The notes under the pieces: model-generated
Database searches by the model: none
Seen by the model: only the letters and a program-made list of their open reading frames with translations
Told to the model about the DNA's origin: nothing
Shown: positions 1-11,259 of the stretch, piece after piece
Position numbering within the stretch: the stretch's first letter is position 1
Layout of the letters: every line of letters starts with the position of its first letter
Program-made: the position numbers and the translations under genes
Source of the DNA: Chrysomallon squamiferum
Taxonomy: Eukaryota > Mollusca > Gastropoda > Neomphalida > Peltospiridae
Reading direction: 5' to 3'
Assembly: GCA_012295275.1 (NCBI GenBank)
Contig: CM022672.1
Span: forward strand, 10,332,904 to 10,355,403
Length of the DNA stretch: 22,500 nucleotides

Positions 1-966
<966 letters not shown>

Positions 967-1166
967 TATGAAATAGTGAACGACAGAAAGAGAGCGACAC
1001 GAAAAGAAACAGAAGCAGAGAGTGAGTGAATGAATGAGAAAGAGAGAGGGAGGGAGGGAGAGAGAGACCGAGAGAATGAAAGAGCGAACGAAAACAAATT
1101 AATTAATGGGAAAAAAAGAGATAAATTTTCGTTACTTTTTAAACAATGAAACTTTATACTGACAAT

Positions 1167-1168
<2 letters not shown>

Positions 1169-1208
<40 letters not shown>

Positions 1209-1259
1209 ATAATAATAATTATAATAATAACAACAACAAAAATAATAATAATAATAATA
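1169..1259. repeat. (AAT)n trinucleotide array
   Basis: About 90 bp of AAT units, with AAAT and AAC interruptions in the second half. Confidence 0.95.
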
Positions 1260-1269
1260 GTTATTAATA

Positions 1270-1490
1270 ATATATTATATATTGTATTATATTATATTAT
1301 ATTATATTATATTGTATTGTATTATATTGTATTGTATTGTATCGTTTCGTATCATATCGTTTGTTATCGTATTGTATTATATTATATCATAACTATATTG
1401 AATTACATTGTTATATTACATTACTAAACAAATTATTATAATCCACTGTATTGCACTGCATTGCATTGTATTGTTATATCGTATTGTGTT
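1270..1490. repeat. ATTAT/ATTGT pentanucleotide block
   Basis: The first half is mostly ATTAT and ATTGT pentamers, with ATCGT and TTCGT variants in the middle. It decays after about 1390 and shows ATTGC/CTGC variants near 1450-1470. It resembles the block at 15840-16010, where the dominant variants are ATTAT and ATTAC. Confidence 0.85.
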
Positions 1491-1830
1491 CCTTCATTAA
1501 CTAAATGCGCAAACACCAAAGGATAATTTCAAAGGTGAAACAATTTAAGTGTATATTTTACAGTTTTTCACTGTTACAAACTGGGCTGTGTTTCACGCGA
1601 TGAAGTATATTATTCGTAGGTGTACGGTGCATTAGGTTCAAGGTGGTGTGTTTAGTCACATAATATTTCATTAAGTTTGTCTCCGCTGTAAAATAATCTA
1701 AAACAGAAACGCGATGATTAAGAGTGCGTGGGTGATAAAACGTCATTTCCCACTTTCAAGTATAATTTATTTAAAAATCAGACTCAGTGTAGAGACGAAA
1801 CACATAATTAAAAGTTAGGAACAGAAATAT
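1491..1830. other. Unique AT-rich spacer, no gene seen
   Basis: Non-repetitive sequence. The longest open frame on the minus strand (62 codons, 1558-1746) has no recognisable motif, no coding neighbour and only a chance-level length. Confidence 0.55.
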
Positions 1831-1991
1831 GGAAAGTAGTTGAAACGAATGAAAAGAAATATAAAAGAAGGAATGAAAAGAAAGAAAGAGGGAACGAACA
1901 AATCAATGAAAAATTAATAATGAATGAATGAAAGGGAAAAAGAACGAACAGATAAAAAAAAAACAATAAAGAAGAAAAGAAGAATGGAATA

Positions 1992-2027
<36 letters not shown>

Positions 2028-2030
2028 AAA
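1831..2030. repeat. Purine-rich tract ending in (GAAA)n
   Basis: The + strand is almost all A and G with degenerate GAAA/GAAT/GAAC units. It ends in a regular AAAG tetramer array at 1991-2030. Confidence 0.9.
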
Positions 2031-2400
2031 TACAGATGTTTTATTGTAATTCAATTATTTCTGTAAATGCAGCTGTGATATTATCATTATTATTTCAATC
2101 TTCGTTTCGCTTTCATTTTTCACTTTCTGTTTTTCTTTCTACTTTTGCTCTTTTTGTTGTCTTTTATTTATTTTTTTGTGTGTGTGTGTGTGGTTTTTCT
2201 TCTTCTGTTAACAGCACTAAGCAGCGGCGTTTCTGTGTGACAGCACAAAACGTTCTTCAGAGAACTTACGGAAACCCAAGTGGCGCAAATAACGTGGTAA
2301 TCACAAAAAGAACAACTGTCGTCTGTTGTAACAGCTGTGAAGTTTTTGTAAAGAAAAGTTCTTTTTATTAACCTAATCCTTCAATTATTTTCAATCTCTG
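2031..2400. other. Unique island with a splice-acceptor-like site
   Basis: A T-rich run with a short GT repeat leads into TTAACAG with AG at 2213-2214, a good 3' splice-acceptor match. It is followed by about 150 bp of more complex sequence that stays open in one + frame up to 2371. The translated peptide after the acceptor (starting STKQRRFCVTAQNV) matches nothing I recognise. A small exon is possible, but a chance open frame is more likely. Confidence 0.35.
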
Positions 2401-2406
2401 TCGTTA

Positions 2407-2472
<66 letters not shown>

Positions 2473-2712
2473 TATTATTATTATTATTATCATTATTATT
2501 ATTATATTTTATTATTATTATTATTATTATCGTCATCATCATCGTTGTCATCATAATTATTATTATTACTGCCCCTACTATTTATCATTATTATTATATA
2601 TAATTATTATTACTATCATCGTCATCACCATTATTATTACTGCTCCTAATATTTATTATTATTATTATTGATGTTGTCGTTATTGTTGTTGTTGCTGCTG
2701 ATGTTGCTGCTG
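2407..2712. repeat. (TTA)n array grading into ATC, GTT and GCT units
   Basis: A long, nearly pure TTA/ATT array occupies the first 140 bp. It is followed by ATC/GTC units, further ATT blocks, and finally GTT/GCT/GAT triplets. The gradual change of triplet suggests old point mutations spread by slippage. Confidence 0.95.
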
Positions 2713-3240
2713 AAATCTTCCATTTTTTACGTACTTTCAGTTTAAAAAATCAACTATAAATTAATTTAATATAAAAATAGAAATAATTCATAAAACTGTA
2801 AACCACTGCATAACCATTTATTATTAGAAAAAAAAAAAAATTAATTAAATTAAAATTTATAAAATACATTTAACATAAACGTTATTATTAGAAAAAAAAA
2901 AAAAAAACAATTTCATGCAGATTTAACAAACATTTTTTTTTTTTAATATTTAAATTAAAAAAATCATTAAGCACTCTGCTCTTATTATTATGTTTTGTAT
3001 TTTTTAATTAAAATGTACCGAGGCCTGCACGCGCTCTCTCAATTTACTTTCGTTTTTGAAGACTTAAAATCTTAGACGTTCATTTTTGCGCGATGTTCAC
3101 GTGTAAATTGTGTTGTGTTCACGGCTGTTGCGAGGCAGATGCGACAAGCCACAAATTTCTATTACGAATCAAAATGACTGCCATTAAATAAACACAATAT
3201 AAACTTACAGCTGTACGTGTTTTGTCCATTACATATACAT
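2713..3240. other. Very AT-rich spacer with short A and T runs
   Basis: Contains A runs near 2828 and 2892 and a T run near 2933. A modestly GC-richer patch lies around 3015-3160. I see no gene. The minus-strand frames entering from the ATGT repeat downstream are repeat-derived. Confidence 0.6.
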
Positions 3241-3278
3241 ATATTTGAACGTATGTACGCATTGGTGAATATATGGAT

Positions 3279-3465
3279 ATGTATGTATGTATGTATGTAT
3301 GCATGCATGTATGTATGTATGTATGTATGTATATATGTATGCAAGTATGTATGTATGTATGTATGTATGTATGCATGTATGTATATATGTATGGTATTCT
3401 ATCTATGAAATTGTATGTATGATATATGACTGTATGTATGCATGTATGTATATATGTATGGTATT
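3279..3465. repeat. (ATGT)n array with a duplicated 34-bp internal unit
   Basis: ATGT tetramers with GCATGT and ATATAT variants. A 34-bp block at 3365-3398 is repeated at 3432-3465 (offset 67 bp), each copy ending in TATGGTATT. The offset is not a multiple of four, so the copy arose as a block duplication and not by tetramer slippage. Open frames here encode (CMYV)n and (YIHT)n artefacts. Confidence 0.9.
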
Positions 3466-3502
3466 GAAATTTATGTAACTGACTACAATGTTAGTACTAA
3501 TA

Positions 3503-3628
3503 TATATATATACACACATACATACACACACACACATATATATACATGTGTATGTGTGTGTATGACTTTGTTAATCCGTCCGTACGTACATACGTATATA
3601 TGTATGCATGTATGTATAAATATGTGTG
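3503..3628. repeat. TA/CA/TG mixed repeat with a 12-bp-arm hairpin
   Basis: An AT run leads to CATA/CA units, then TATATATA, then TGTATG units. CATACACACACA at 3521-3532 is exactly complementary to 3553-3564, with a 20-nt loop that is itself largely self-complementary. Confidence 0.85.
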
Positions 3629-4860
3629 TACATGTCTGTTGTATGTACTTCAGACATCACGTAGAATAGCATTTTCGTCACAGCGTCTTCGTTTTTCAAA
3701 ATTTATTATTATTTTAGTTTTTCTTTTTATTATTACGATGTTGTTTTGTTTTTTCATACATGAGAAGATCATTTCACATGATTCAAGGTGAAGTGAACAG
3801 CTGGTTTCAGAACTGACGCTGTTACAAGCCAAAAATCGAAGATTTTCTCGTAATTTTTGAACTTATTTGTCTTTTTCTACGTCATCGATCGAACGTAATT
3901 CAGCCAAAAAAACATACTTTTGTGTGTGACATCTTTTTTAAAGCCAGGTAATTGCCGCTGATAAAAAGACAAAATTAAAAACTGAGTACAAATGAACGAA
4001 GTCATTTATTAAGTAAATGCCGATATTTTATTTATTTTTTTTTTTTTTTTTTTTTTTTTCGTTTAAAAATCGAAGACAGTATATATAAAAAAAATAATGA
4101 TATACGTAAGATAGAAAAATATCGGTGATAATAATAAAATTAAATGATAATGTTAGCACGTAATAAAAGCTATTATTATGATAAAACGTCATTAAGAATT
4201 ATGTTAATGATAACAACGTCATTAATCATTCTTCACGTAATTATCTATGGAAATATTTAAGAGTTACGTAAAACAAATAATTTTCACACGTCCGTGACAA
4301 AAAGAAACTGAGTTTTCCAATAAAAGATGACGAAAATTACATAATAAATAATCGTTTAAAATTAATTTAATAACTTACATTTAATTTTTCATTTATCGTT
4401 CTAATTTTCATTTCAAACTTTATTCTTTATTTCTATCGATTTTCAAAAACACTTTTTAATGTATAGCGTGTATTAATTTATCATTCCAACGAGTCTAATA
4501 TTGTTTTATTTAAATCGAGAAAAATGTAATTCAAAACCAAATCAAATATCTACACAAGAAAAAGTTTATGGGAGGTCACGCCAAAAAAAAAAAAAAAAAA
4601 ATTAAAATTAAAAAAAATATATATATTCTTTATGGTGCCTATAAATCTTAACATACTAACAGATGTTAATGATAGGCAAAAGCAGCTTGAACTGTTCAAT
4701 TGTTTTAATACAAGTAGGTAGCAGATTTAATACGATTAAGTTAAAGCATTAATTATCTTTTTATCTAGTTGAAAATACTGTAATAATTAATGTGAGATAA
4801 TAACAAAGGCAGTTAAAAACAAAAACAGCCACGTCAGACATACTCAAGGAACATAACTGT
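3629..4860. other. AT-rich unique sequence with two homopolymer tracts
   Basis: No gene is visible in about 1.2 kb. It holds a 25-base T run at 4035-4059 and a 19-base A run at 4583-4601. The sequence between is AT-rich with few longer open frames, and none has coding character. The T and A runs could be tails of old retroposed copies on opposite strands, but I cannot define a body or target-site duplication for either. Confidence 0.55.
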
Positions 4861-5100
4861 AGCAGCCGTAGTTGAAGTAGTAGTGGTAATTCTTGTAGTA
4901 GTAACAGTCAAACAAGTAATTGAAATGGTTGTACTAGTTGTAATAGCAGTAGTGGTAGTAGTAGAAGTTGTAGTTGTTGTTGTAGTTGTAGTTGTGTTTG
5001 TAGTTGTAGTTGTAGCTGTAGTGGTGGTGGTGGTGGTGGTAGTAGTTGTAGTAGCAATAGTAGTAGTAGCAGTAGTAACAATCATAATTATTATCACCAT
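4861..5100. repeat. (GTA/GTT)n imperfect trinucleotide array
   Basis: The + strand is made of GTA, GTT and GTG triplets, with a pure GGT stretch near 5023-5040 and ATC/ATT triplets at the end. The frames encode poly-Val (+) and poly-Thr (-), and are repeat artefacts. Confidence 0.93.
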
Positions 5101-5186
5101 TACCACTATGGATTTCGTTAAAAGCAAAACTTGAATGACTTAATACATTAATATAATAAAAGCATGTATAGCCATTTCAGTAAATC

Positions 5187-5306
5187 TAATAATAATAATA
5201 AGAAGAAGAAGAAGATGAAGAAGAAAAAGAAGAAAAAGATAACATTTATTATGATAATCATAACAACAACACTGATAACGAGGCGATTATAATAATAATA
5301 ATAACA

Positions 5307-5369
<63 letters not shown>

Positions 5370-5433
5370 GCAATATTAATAATAATAATTTTCTTTGTCT
5401 TCTTTCCCTTTTTTCGTTGTTGTTGTTGTTGTT
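5187..5433. repeat. AAT, GAA, AAT/TTA inverted and GTT arrays
   Basis: In order: AAT units, a GAA/AAG array to about 5240, a short spacer, AAT units at 5288-5304 abutting a TTA array of about 60 bp (to 5369), then a GTT array at about 5416-5433. The AAT and TTA parts are complementary and separated by only a few bases, so they form a natural hairpin. Confidence 0.92.
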
Positions 5434-5659
5434 TTAATTCATTCCTGCATTTGTTCATTAATATATCTGACTGCGCTTTTTTTTTTTTGTTTGTTCGTTT
5501 ATTTTTCTCATTAGGTTCGTTTTTCCTTCTGATTATTCAAGCGATTTTTAATTAACTTCAAATGTCAATTTAATCGCTGCCTTGAACACGTCAATTTTTT
5601 CCATTTCAGTTCAGTCTTTTCATCAACTTTCTTATTATTCAAAAAAAAAAAACGGAGCT
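5434..5659. other. T-rich unique spacer
   Basis: No gene or long repeat seen; an A12 run lies at about 5641-5652. Confidence 0.5.
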
Positions 5660-6035
5660 AAAAACGCAACCTTGTCCAAACAGCAGTCATGACAGGTAGA
5701 GGCTGCAGTCTGACATGTGGGTGTATTGTTTCGTTATCCTGTTCGTGTTTTCAATCCGTTTTAATCCCCAAAAGCACACAGTCGCCGTGTAATTTAATTG
5801 GCAGCGACTTTAAACAATTCTGCTCGCCGGGTTCCTATTCAATGGAGTTATCGTCTGAGCAATTTTGTTGTCAGTTTCGGCCGGAAAGCCACTCTGCGTG
5901 GTAACATTCGTGAGTCGCGCGCCGCAAGTCATGCGTGACGCTGGTAAAGACATTTTCTGTCGAGAGCCGCTGGTATGAATTGAATGTAGCACGTATCGGA
6001 TTACATACGAAAAAGCAAATCGAAGTAAGCCTAGT

Positions 6036-6051
6036 GTTATATATATATAAC
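6036..6051. repeat. 16-bp perfect palindrome
   Basis: Reads GTTATATATATATAAC on both strands and is joined at its last base to CCCGGG (6051-6056). Confidence 0.95.
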
Positions 6052-6102
6052 CCGGGGTAGTCTGTTAAACCCACCCGCCCGGTTTGCGGTTTTTCCGAGG
6101 CG

Positions 6103-6120
6103 AGAGCGCGCGCGCGCTCT
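6103..6120. repeat. 18-bp perfect palindrome with alternating CG core
   Basis: Reads AGAGCGCGCGCGCGCTCT on both strands. The alternating CG core is a Z-DNA-prone sequence and is exceptional in an otherwise AT-rich window. Confidence 0.95.
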
Positions 6121-6240
6121 TTTAAAACATCAAGCGAGAAAGACAAACAAATCTTGTACAGTCGGGTTCTAGGAAGTATCGCCTTGTTAAGACCTTGGCT
6201 ACACAATATGGAAGGTGGTGGAGCGACCGCAGTTTGAAGT

Positions 6241-6537
6241 CGAAAAAAAAATAAAAAAAAAAAAACCTCGTCTCAAAATCAATCACGGTTATTTGAGCTA
6301 CTCTCCCGCGGTCACGTATTCTTGTTATGCATTCTTGTGGAAAGTGTAAACGTGAGAGCCAAAGATCTTCAGCTTTATTTTTTATTTTTTATTTTTTTCT
6401 TATCGCCAATCACGTTCTTCTTTCTACTTTGTAATCTTCCCGAACGTAAATACGTGTAATTTGCTGGGTGTACGTATTCGTAACCACACGAAAACAGTTG
6501 TTTAATCACAAAACATGAACTTAAACAAGCCGTCTTT
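6241..6537. other. Unique spacer, no gene seen
   Basis: Contains an A-rich run near 6243-6265 and short TTTTA repeats near 6380. No open frame of interest. Confidence 0.5.
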
Positions 6538-6630
6538 TATTATTATGATTATTGTTATTATTATTGTTGTTGTTGGTGTTGTTGTTGTTGTTGTTGTTGT
6601 TGTTACTGTTGTTGTTGTTATTATTTATTG
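6538..6630. repeat. (GTT)n / (ATT)n array
   Basis: ATT and GTT triplets, with the longest pure stretch of GTT at about 6576-6603. Confidence 0.93.
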
Positions 6631-6719
6631 AGAAAGTTTCACTAGGTTTGATGGGGTGTAAAAATGATGTTAAAATGATCAGCGATTGAACTTTTTTTTT
6701 ATTATTATTTTTTTTTAAA

Positions 6720-6882
6720 TTTTAATTAAAAAGGACACTAAAATTTCAGTGTGTACGAAGTACAGTGTAATTTCGTTAAGTTACTAGTTATTATTATTAT
6801 TTTTTATTTTTTATTTTTTATTTTTAATTAAAAAGGACACTGCAATTTTAATGTCTTTGACATACAGTATAATTTCGTTAGA
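6720..6882. repeat. Diverged 61-bp direct duplication
   Basis: Positions 6720-6780 and 6822-6882 align without gaps and match at about 49 of 61 bases by hand count. The first 20 bases (TTTTAATTAAAAAGGACACT) are identical. The 41 bp between are ATT and TTTTTA repeats. The divergence means an old tandem duplication or two copies of an unrecognised dispersed repeat. Confidence 0.8.
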
Positions 6883-6890
6883 ATAACCAA

Positions 6891-7420
6891 TCATTAGGTT
6901 AACGTCCCATAATAACAGTGCTTAAAAAATAAAAGTAGATATAAAAATACAAGATTGCTCTTTTTCTGAAAAACAGATCCAAACACAACCCTGCGCGTAC
7001 AGACATGATGTCTGTCAGTAAGTGTATCTGGCAGACAGACAGACCCAGGAATTATTCTTTTTCATCTAACGATTAATTATTAAAACTCTTCCCAAACCGG
7101 TATTTACCGCTACTAAAAATTACATTGACTGAAACGTCAAAATGACAAATCATTCTAGTCCACTGAATTTATTCTTGTGTTTTCCTGATAAAAATGAAAG
7201 ATTTTCATCAACAGAAGAAAAAAAAAAAGTTTATTTGATGTTTTTATAACATTCCACGTTTTCTACAACGAAGTTTAATTTTGACAAGTCTAGTACACAT
7301 CGTTAATTTAAATATTCCTTACGTTTTCGTGTTTATATTCATTTACTTTTACCTTTTAAAAATTATTCTTTAATTCTTCTCTCCTAAAAGTATATTATGC
7401 ATAGGTTTTGAGGCATCATT
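6891..7420. other. Unique AT-rich sequence with a CAGAC cluster
   Basis: No gene is seen. A compact cluster of CAGAC pentamers lies at 7000-7044 (see findings). The rest is AT-rich without notable repeats. Confidence 0.5.
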
Positions 7421-7672
7421 AATATTAATAATAACAACAACAACAATAATAGTAATAACAACAACAACAACAATAACAACAATACTAATAATAACAAGAA
7501 GAATTTAATGAAACTAGTAATAAAAATAACAAATAATAATAATAAAGCGGTATTAGTAGTAGTAGTAATAATAATAATAATAATGATGATGATGATGATG
7601 ATGATAATAATAATAATAATAATGATAATAATAATAATGATAATAATAATACTTCTATAATGATAATAATAG
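7421..7672. repeat. Mixed AAT, AAC, GTA and GAT triplet array
   Basis: AAT and AAC triplets to about 7490, an interrupted segment, then AGT/AAT, a GAT run at about 7584-7604, and AAT again to 7672. Confidence 0.92.
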
Positions 7673-7756
7673 AAATTACTTAAAAGACATTTGTAATACA
7701 GAAAATCACAGCCACATAAATATATGTATATAAATCAGAGAACGAAAGTGTGAAAT

Positions 7757-8100
7757 AAAAAACCCCAAATAAATACTAAAATAAATAAATAAATAAATAA
7801 ATAAAATATAAATAAAAAAATATAAATAAATAAATACTAAAATAAATAAATTAATGTAAATAAAATAAAACAAAATAAACAAAAAATAACAACAAATAAA
7901 TTAAAAAATAATATATAAATAAATAAATAAATTCTAAAATAAATAAAATAAATATAATAAAAAAAAAAAAAATAAAATAAAATAAAATAAAATAAAAAAA
8001 ACAAATAAATAAATAAATAATCAAGAAAACAAAAAACAAAACAAAACAAAACTGAAATAAAATAAAATAAAATAAAAAAACATAAAATAAAATAATAAAT
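7757..8100. repeat. (AAAT)n and (AAAAT)n block
   Basis: About 340 bp made almost entirely of A and T, with AAAT units early, AAAAT units at about 7971-7996 and 8056-8076, and scattered C. Minus-strand frames encode Phe/Tyr/Leu/Ile-rich peptides that mimic membrane segments and are artefacts of the repeat. Confidence 0.93.
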
Positions 8101-8297
8101 TTTACCGAGTTGCTCTATGTTCATCATGTTATTTATGTAACGCTAGACATATTGATTTCACATAACTTTATAAATTAAATTTTTATTTTCTAAAGCCGTC
8201 GAAGAATCACGTGATCAGCTTCTCAACTTTTAGTTGAGTTTTTAGCAAGTTTTGACTGATATTTAGAAAGGTGCGCGGGATTTGGCTCTGTTAAAAC

Positions 8298-8298
<1 letters not shown>

Positions 8299-8353
<55 letters not shown>

Positions 8354-8460
8354 TTCGAATATTTATTTATTTATTTGTTTGTTTATTTATTTATCATCAT
8401 TATCACTGTTGTTATTATTATCATCATCATCAACATCATCATCATCATCATCATCGTTGA
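8299..8460. repeat. (ATTT)n array followed by ATC triplets
   Basis: ATTT tetramers run from 8299 to about 8393 with one GAA interruption near 8356 and GTTT variants. ATC/ATT triplets follow to about 8456. Confidence 0.95.
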
Positions 8461-8595
8461 CACATTTATTATTATTTATAATAATATAATCATCATTCAT
8501 TATTACATTCCTTCATTTATTCTTGTGAAATTTCTTTAATATGGCTAACTGTTAGGACAAAAAATCTACTCAGATTTAGTTCCCATTCAAAATGG

Positions 8596-8598
<3 letters not shown>

Positions 8599-8682
<84 letters not shown>
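8599..8682. repeat. (GA)n microsatellite
   Basis: AG dinucleotides run from 8599 with a single A interruption near 8673. The + frame reads (RE)n. Confidence 0.97.
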
Positions 8683-8683
<1 letters not shown>

Positions 8684-9737
8684 GTTTTCGTTATGTATAT
8701 TTTACTTGTCACAACTGTTAAAGTATGGCAGGGTAAAAATACTTGTTCGTGGGTTCATATTTGTCTTATTTTCCATATATAACTATGTACCTAAGCATGA
8801 ATTAATTTTTGTAAGAATATATGAATGAATGTATGAATGTATGATGGATTAATGAATGAATATATGTATGTATGTATGTGTATATATATATATGTATGTA
8901 TGTATATATGTACAGATGATGTATGTACATACTTAAGCAAATAAATTTTAAAATTAACAATACTAATAAGTTGCGTAATATAAATAATGAAACAAAATTA
9001 TAATAAATGATGTAAAATTAGAATAAATAATTAATAGATATTAATGTCGAGATTATTTAAGTGACCAATATTAATTTGCATGTCTCATTTTAATGTTCTT
9101 AAAGCATACTGGCTAAAAAAGAACAAATGGAAATATTCATAATTCTTCAAAAAAAATTTTTTTCTTAAATATATATATATAAGATTATATTTATCAGGTC
9201 ATATGTACCAAACAGAGCTTAAGGCATCAGCAAGATATAAATCCATGAAACAAACATCTTTAATAATTACAGCGCTGTCTTCAATGTGTTTGTTATTGGA
9301 AATGGAAACCAAAATGATTTTTTTTTAAACAGCACGAAAGAAAAAAAAAAAAAATCTATGAAAAATCGACCAGTTGAGTATATTGGTCAAGGCTGTGTGA
9401 AAGATCAAAGTACACTGACGTTGTTTTATTTCTGGCAATGACGAACTGATGCGACACATACTCTCAAGTGCAGAGATATTGGTAGAACGCAGGCAGCTGT
9501 CAATATGAGGTATATTCACCTATTGTTTTGTAAGCTATAATGATTCCTTGTCAAACACAACACCAAGTTGCTGAGTCTATTGTTTTACACTATTGAACGA
9601 GGGTATTTTGCAAATATTAGGTCTGCCAGAGTACTTTTTTTTTTTTTTTTTTTTTTTATCATCTATTAATATTACGTATATACTAAATACAGGCCAAAAT
9701 ATACAGTTATTTTATGTGTATCTATAATGAAACGTGT
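8683..9737. other. AT-rich unique sequence with short ATGA/ATGT repeats
   Basis: ATGA and ATGT repeats and a TA run occupy about 8816-8925. The rest is unique, with an A14 run at 9341-9354 and a T23 run at 9635-9657. A 64-codon minus-strand open frame (9325-9519) has a mixed amino-acid composition before it enters the poly-A tract, but I recognise no domain. The segment 9360-9630 next to the T23 run could be the body of an old minus-strand retroposon; this is a guess from context only. Confidence 0.5.
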
Positions 9738-9739
9738 CT

Positions 9740-9772
<33 letters not shown>

Positions 9773-9860
9773 ACACACATACATTACGTTATAATTACAT
9801 TTTTGTAGAATTATACAGAAGAATAAATACACATACATACCTACATACATATATAAACAT

Positions 9861-9891
<31 letters not shown>

Positions 9892-9895
9892 CACA
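9738..9895. repeat. (GT)n and (CA)n pair in inverted arrangement
   Basis: A GT tract at about 9738-9771 and a CA tract at about 9858-9895 flank some 90 bp of unique sequence. The two tracts are mutually complementary. Confidence 0.92.
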
Positions 9896-11259
9896 CTAAT
9901 AAGCTGCCATGTAACAACTATCACCCCTCTACAGTAAAAATGTTAATAATAATTCCCTTTAATTACTGGGAAAAAAAAATAATAATAATTATATCGACAT
10001 TTATATTCCATTAATGGACGTTATTTTCTCAAATATTTTCGTGACATACTAAAATGTACCAGTCTCGAGTTGTAAAACGTTTAATGACCTAGAGAAAGAA
10101 AAAACATTTCTGAACTTGTTCTGGTTTTAAATCGATCTAGTGCACTTGATACGGTATTTTTCTTCGCCAACATAGCTAGCGTCCCAAAAGCACTGAAAAA
10201 ACACAAGACTCCGATTTTGTCAACAGAACGGCTGGAAGATTCTGAACACTGAATGCACCGCTGCTAAAAGTGACAGGAGTTGGGGGAGGGGAATAAATAA
10301 ATATACACACGGAGAAACTCGAATTCGATAGACAGCGAGAGAGTGCGTTCGTTATTGGAAAACGTCATCAGTTCAAGGTTTCGATGTTGCGTTGTGTTGG
10401 ACTTTTCAAAGATGGTAGTAAAAAAAAAAATCACATATTTTAACGTTACGTCTCATCATAAAACAAAATTTCTTTTTAAAACTGTTCAAGTTAAACTGAC
10501 TGGCCTTTATGTGCTGTTTGAACATTAGTTAAAAGATCTTGGTGGTTTAATTATGCACGAGAACCATAATATTGAATTCACAAAATGATAAAACTGAGAA
10601 CGGGATATCTAGTTATTTGTAGTTGCGTTGTTCAGATAGGATTTTAGCGTAGTTCTCAATACGTGTGTCTGATTCATAGGCTGTCAAAATGATTACGTTA
10701 AGCTGTATAATTAATCACGATTCTAATGGTGTACTTTATTAGCCAATCGTCCAATATCAGTTCTGGTTGCAGATTTCATTGTTGTTTCTCTTTTGTTTTC
10801 TGAACTATTATCTTTTTTGCACGATGTTACCGCATTCCAGATATTTTATTATTATTATTTTTTTTTTTTTTTTCCCAGTGCTTTTCACAAGTGTGTTCAA
10901 TTTCTGCCTCTATGAAAGAGTACTGATATGAGTCAGTGTTTTTAATTATCAGTTTCAAATTAACACGTGTTTTATCAGACTGTTCATTTAGCCCTAGTTG
11001 ATGCATGAATATTCAATATTTTTATTGTAACGAGTGAGATGTCAGATGTTTGGAGTGGTGACGTGTGTGTGGCGATAGCTCGTGCGTTTGTCTGACCTGA
11101 TCTGTCCAACCCACAGGGCTTTTCCCGATCAAACCAGTACCACAAGACCATCATTAAAGACTATTCAAACGACTTTTTCCAAATAAAAGTACAAATAAAA
11201 TATACTTTGATGTTAGTCTAAAAGAGTAACCCATAATAGGGCTGTTGCGTTTTTCATCG

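Larger units (their letters stand above)
5660..6240. promoter_or_regulatory. Non-repetitive GC/CpG-rich island, candidate regulatory element
   Basis: This is the most GC-rich, microsatellite-free block in the window, with many CpGs, for example around 5880-5945 and 6052-6120. It carries a perfect 16-bp palindrome at 6036-6051 (GTT, TA repeats, AAC), a CCCGGG directly after it, and a perfect 18-bp palindrome at 6103-6120. Open frames of 60-111 codons exist on both strands (for example 5689-5904 on + and 5871-6206 on -). They overlap one another and show no recognisable domain, so I do not call a gene. The TA-rich palindrome could act as a TATA-like element, but this is inference. A conserved non-coding element, promoter or unrecognised exon are the alternatives. 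Confidence 0.4.

Noticed and set aside
7837-8127. 96-codon minus-strand frame rich in Phe, Tyr, Leu and Ile, resembling membrane segments
   Set aside because: It is a translation of the AAAT/AAAAT repeat; the hydrophobic look comes only from T-rich codons.
9325-9519. 64-codon minus-strand frame with complex composition
   Set aside because: Ends in poly-Phe from the A14 tract, and has no recognised motif, partner exon or start context. Retained only as a possible retroposon body.
11060-11160. Possible tRNA-derived SINE head (GATAGCTCGTGCG-like box A)
   Set aside because: No proper box B (GTTCGANNC) at the right distance and no linked A-tail within a normal SINE length that I could confirm.
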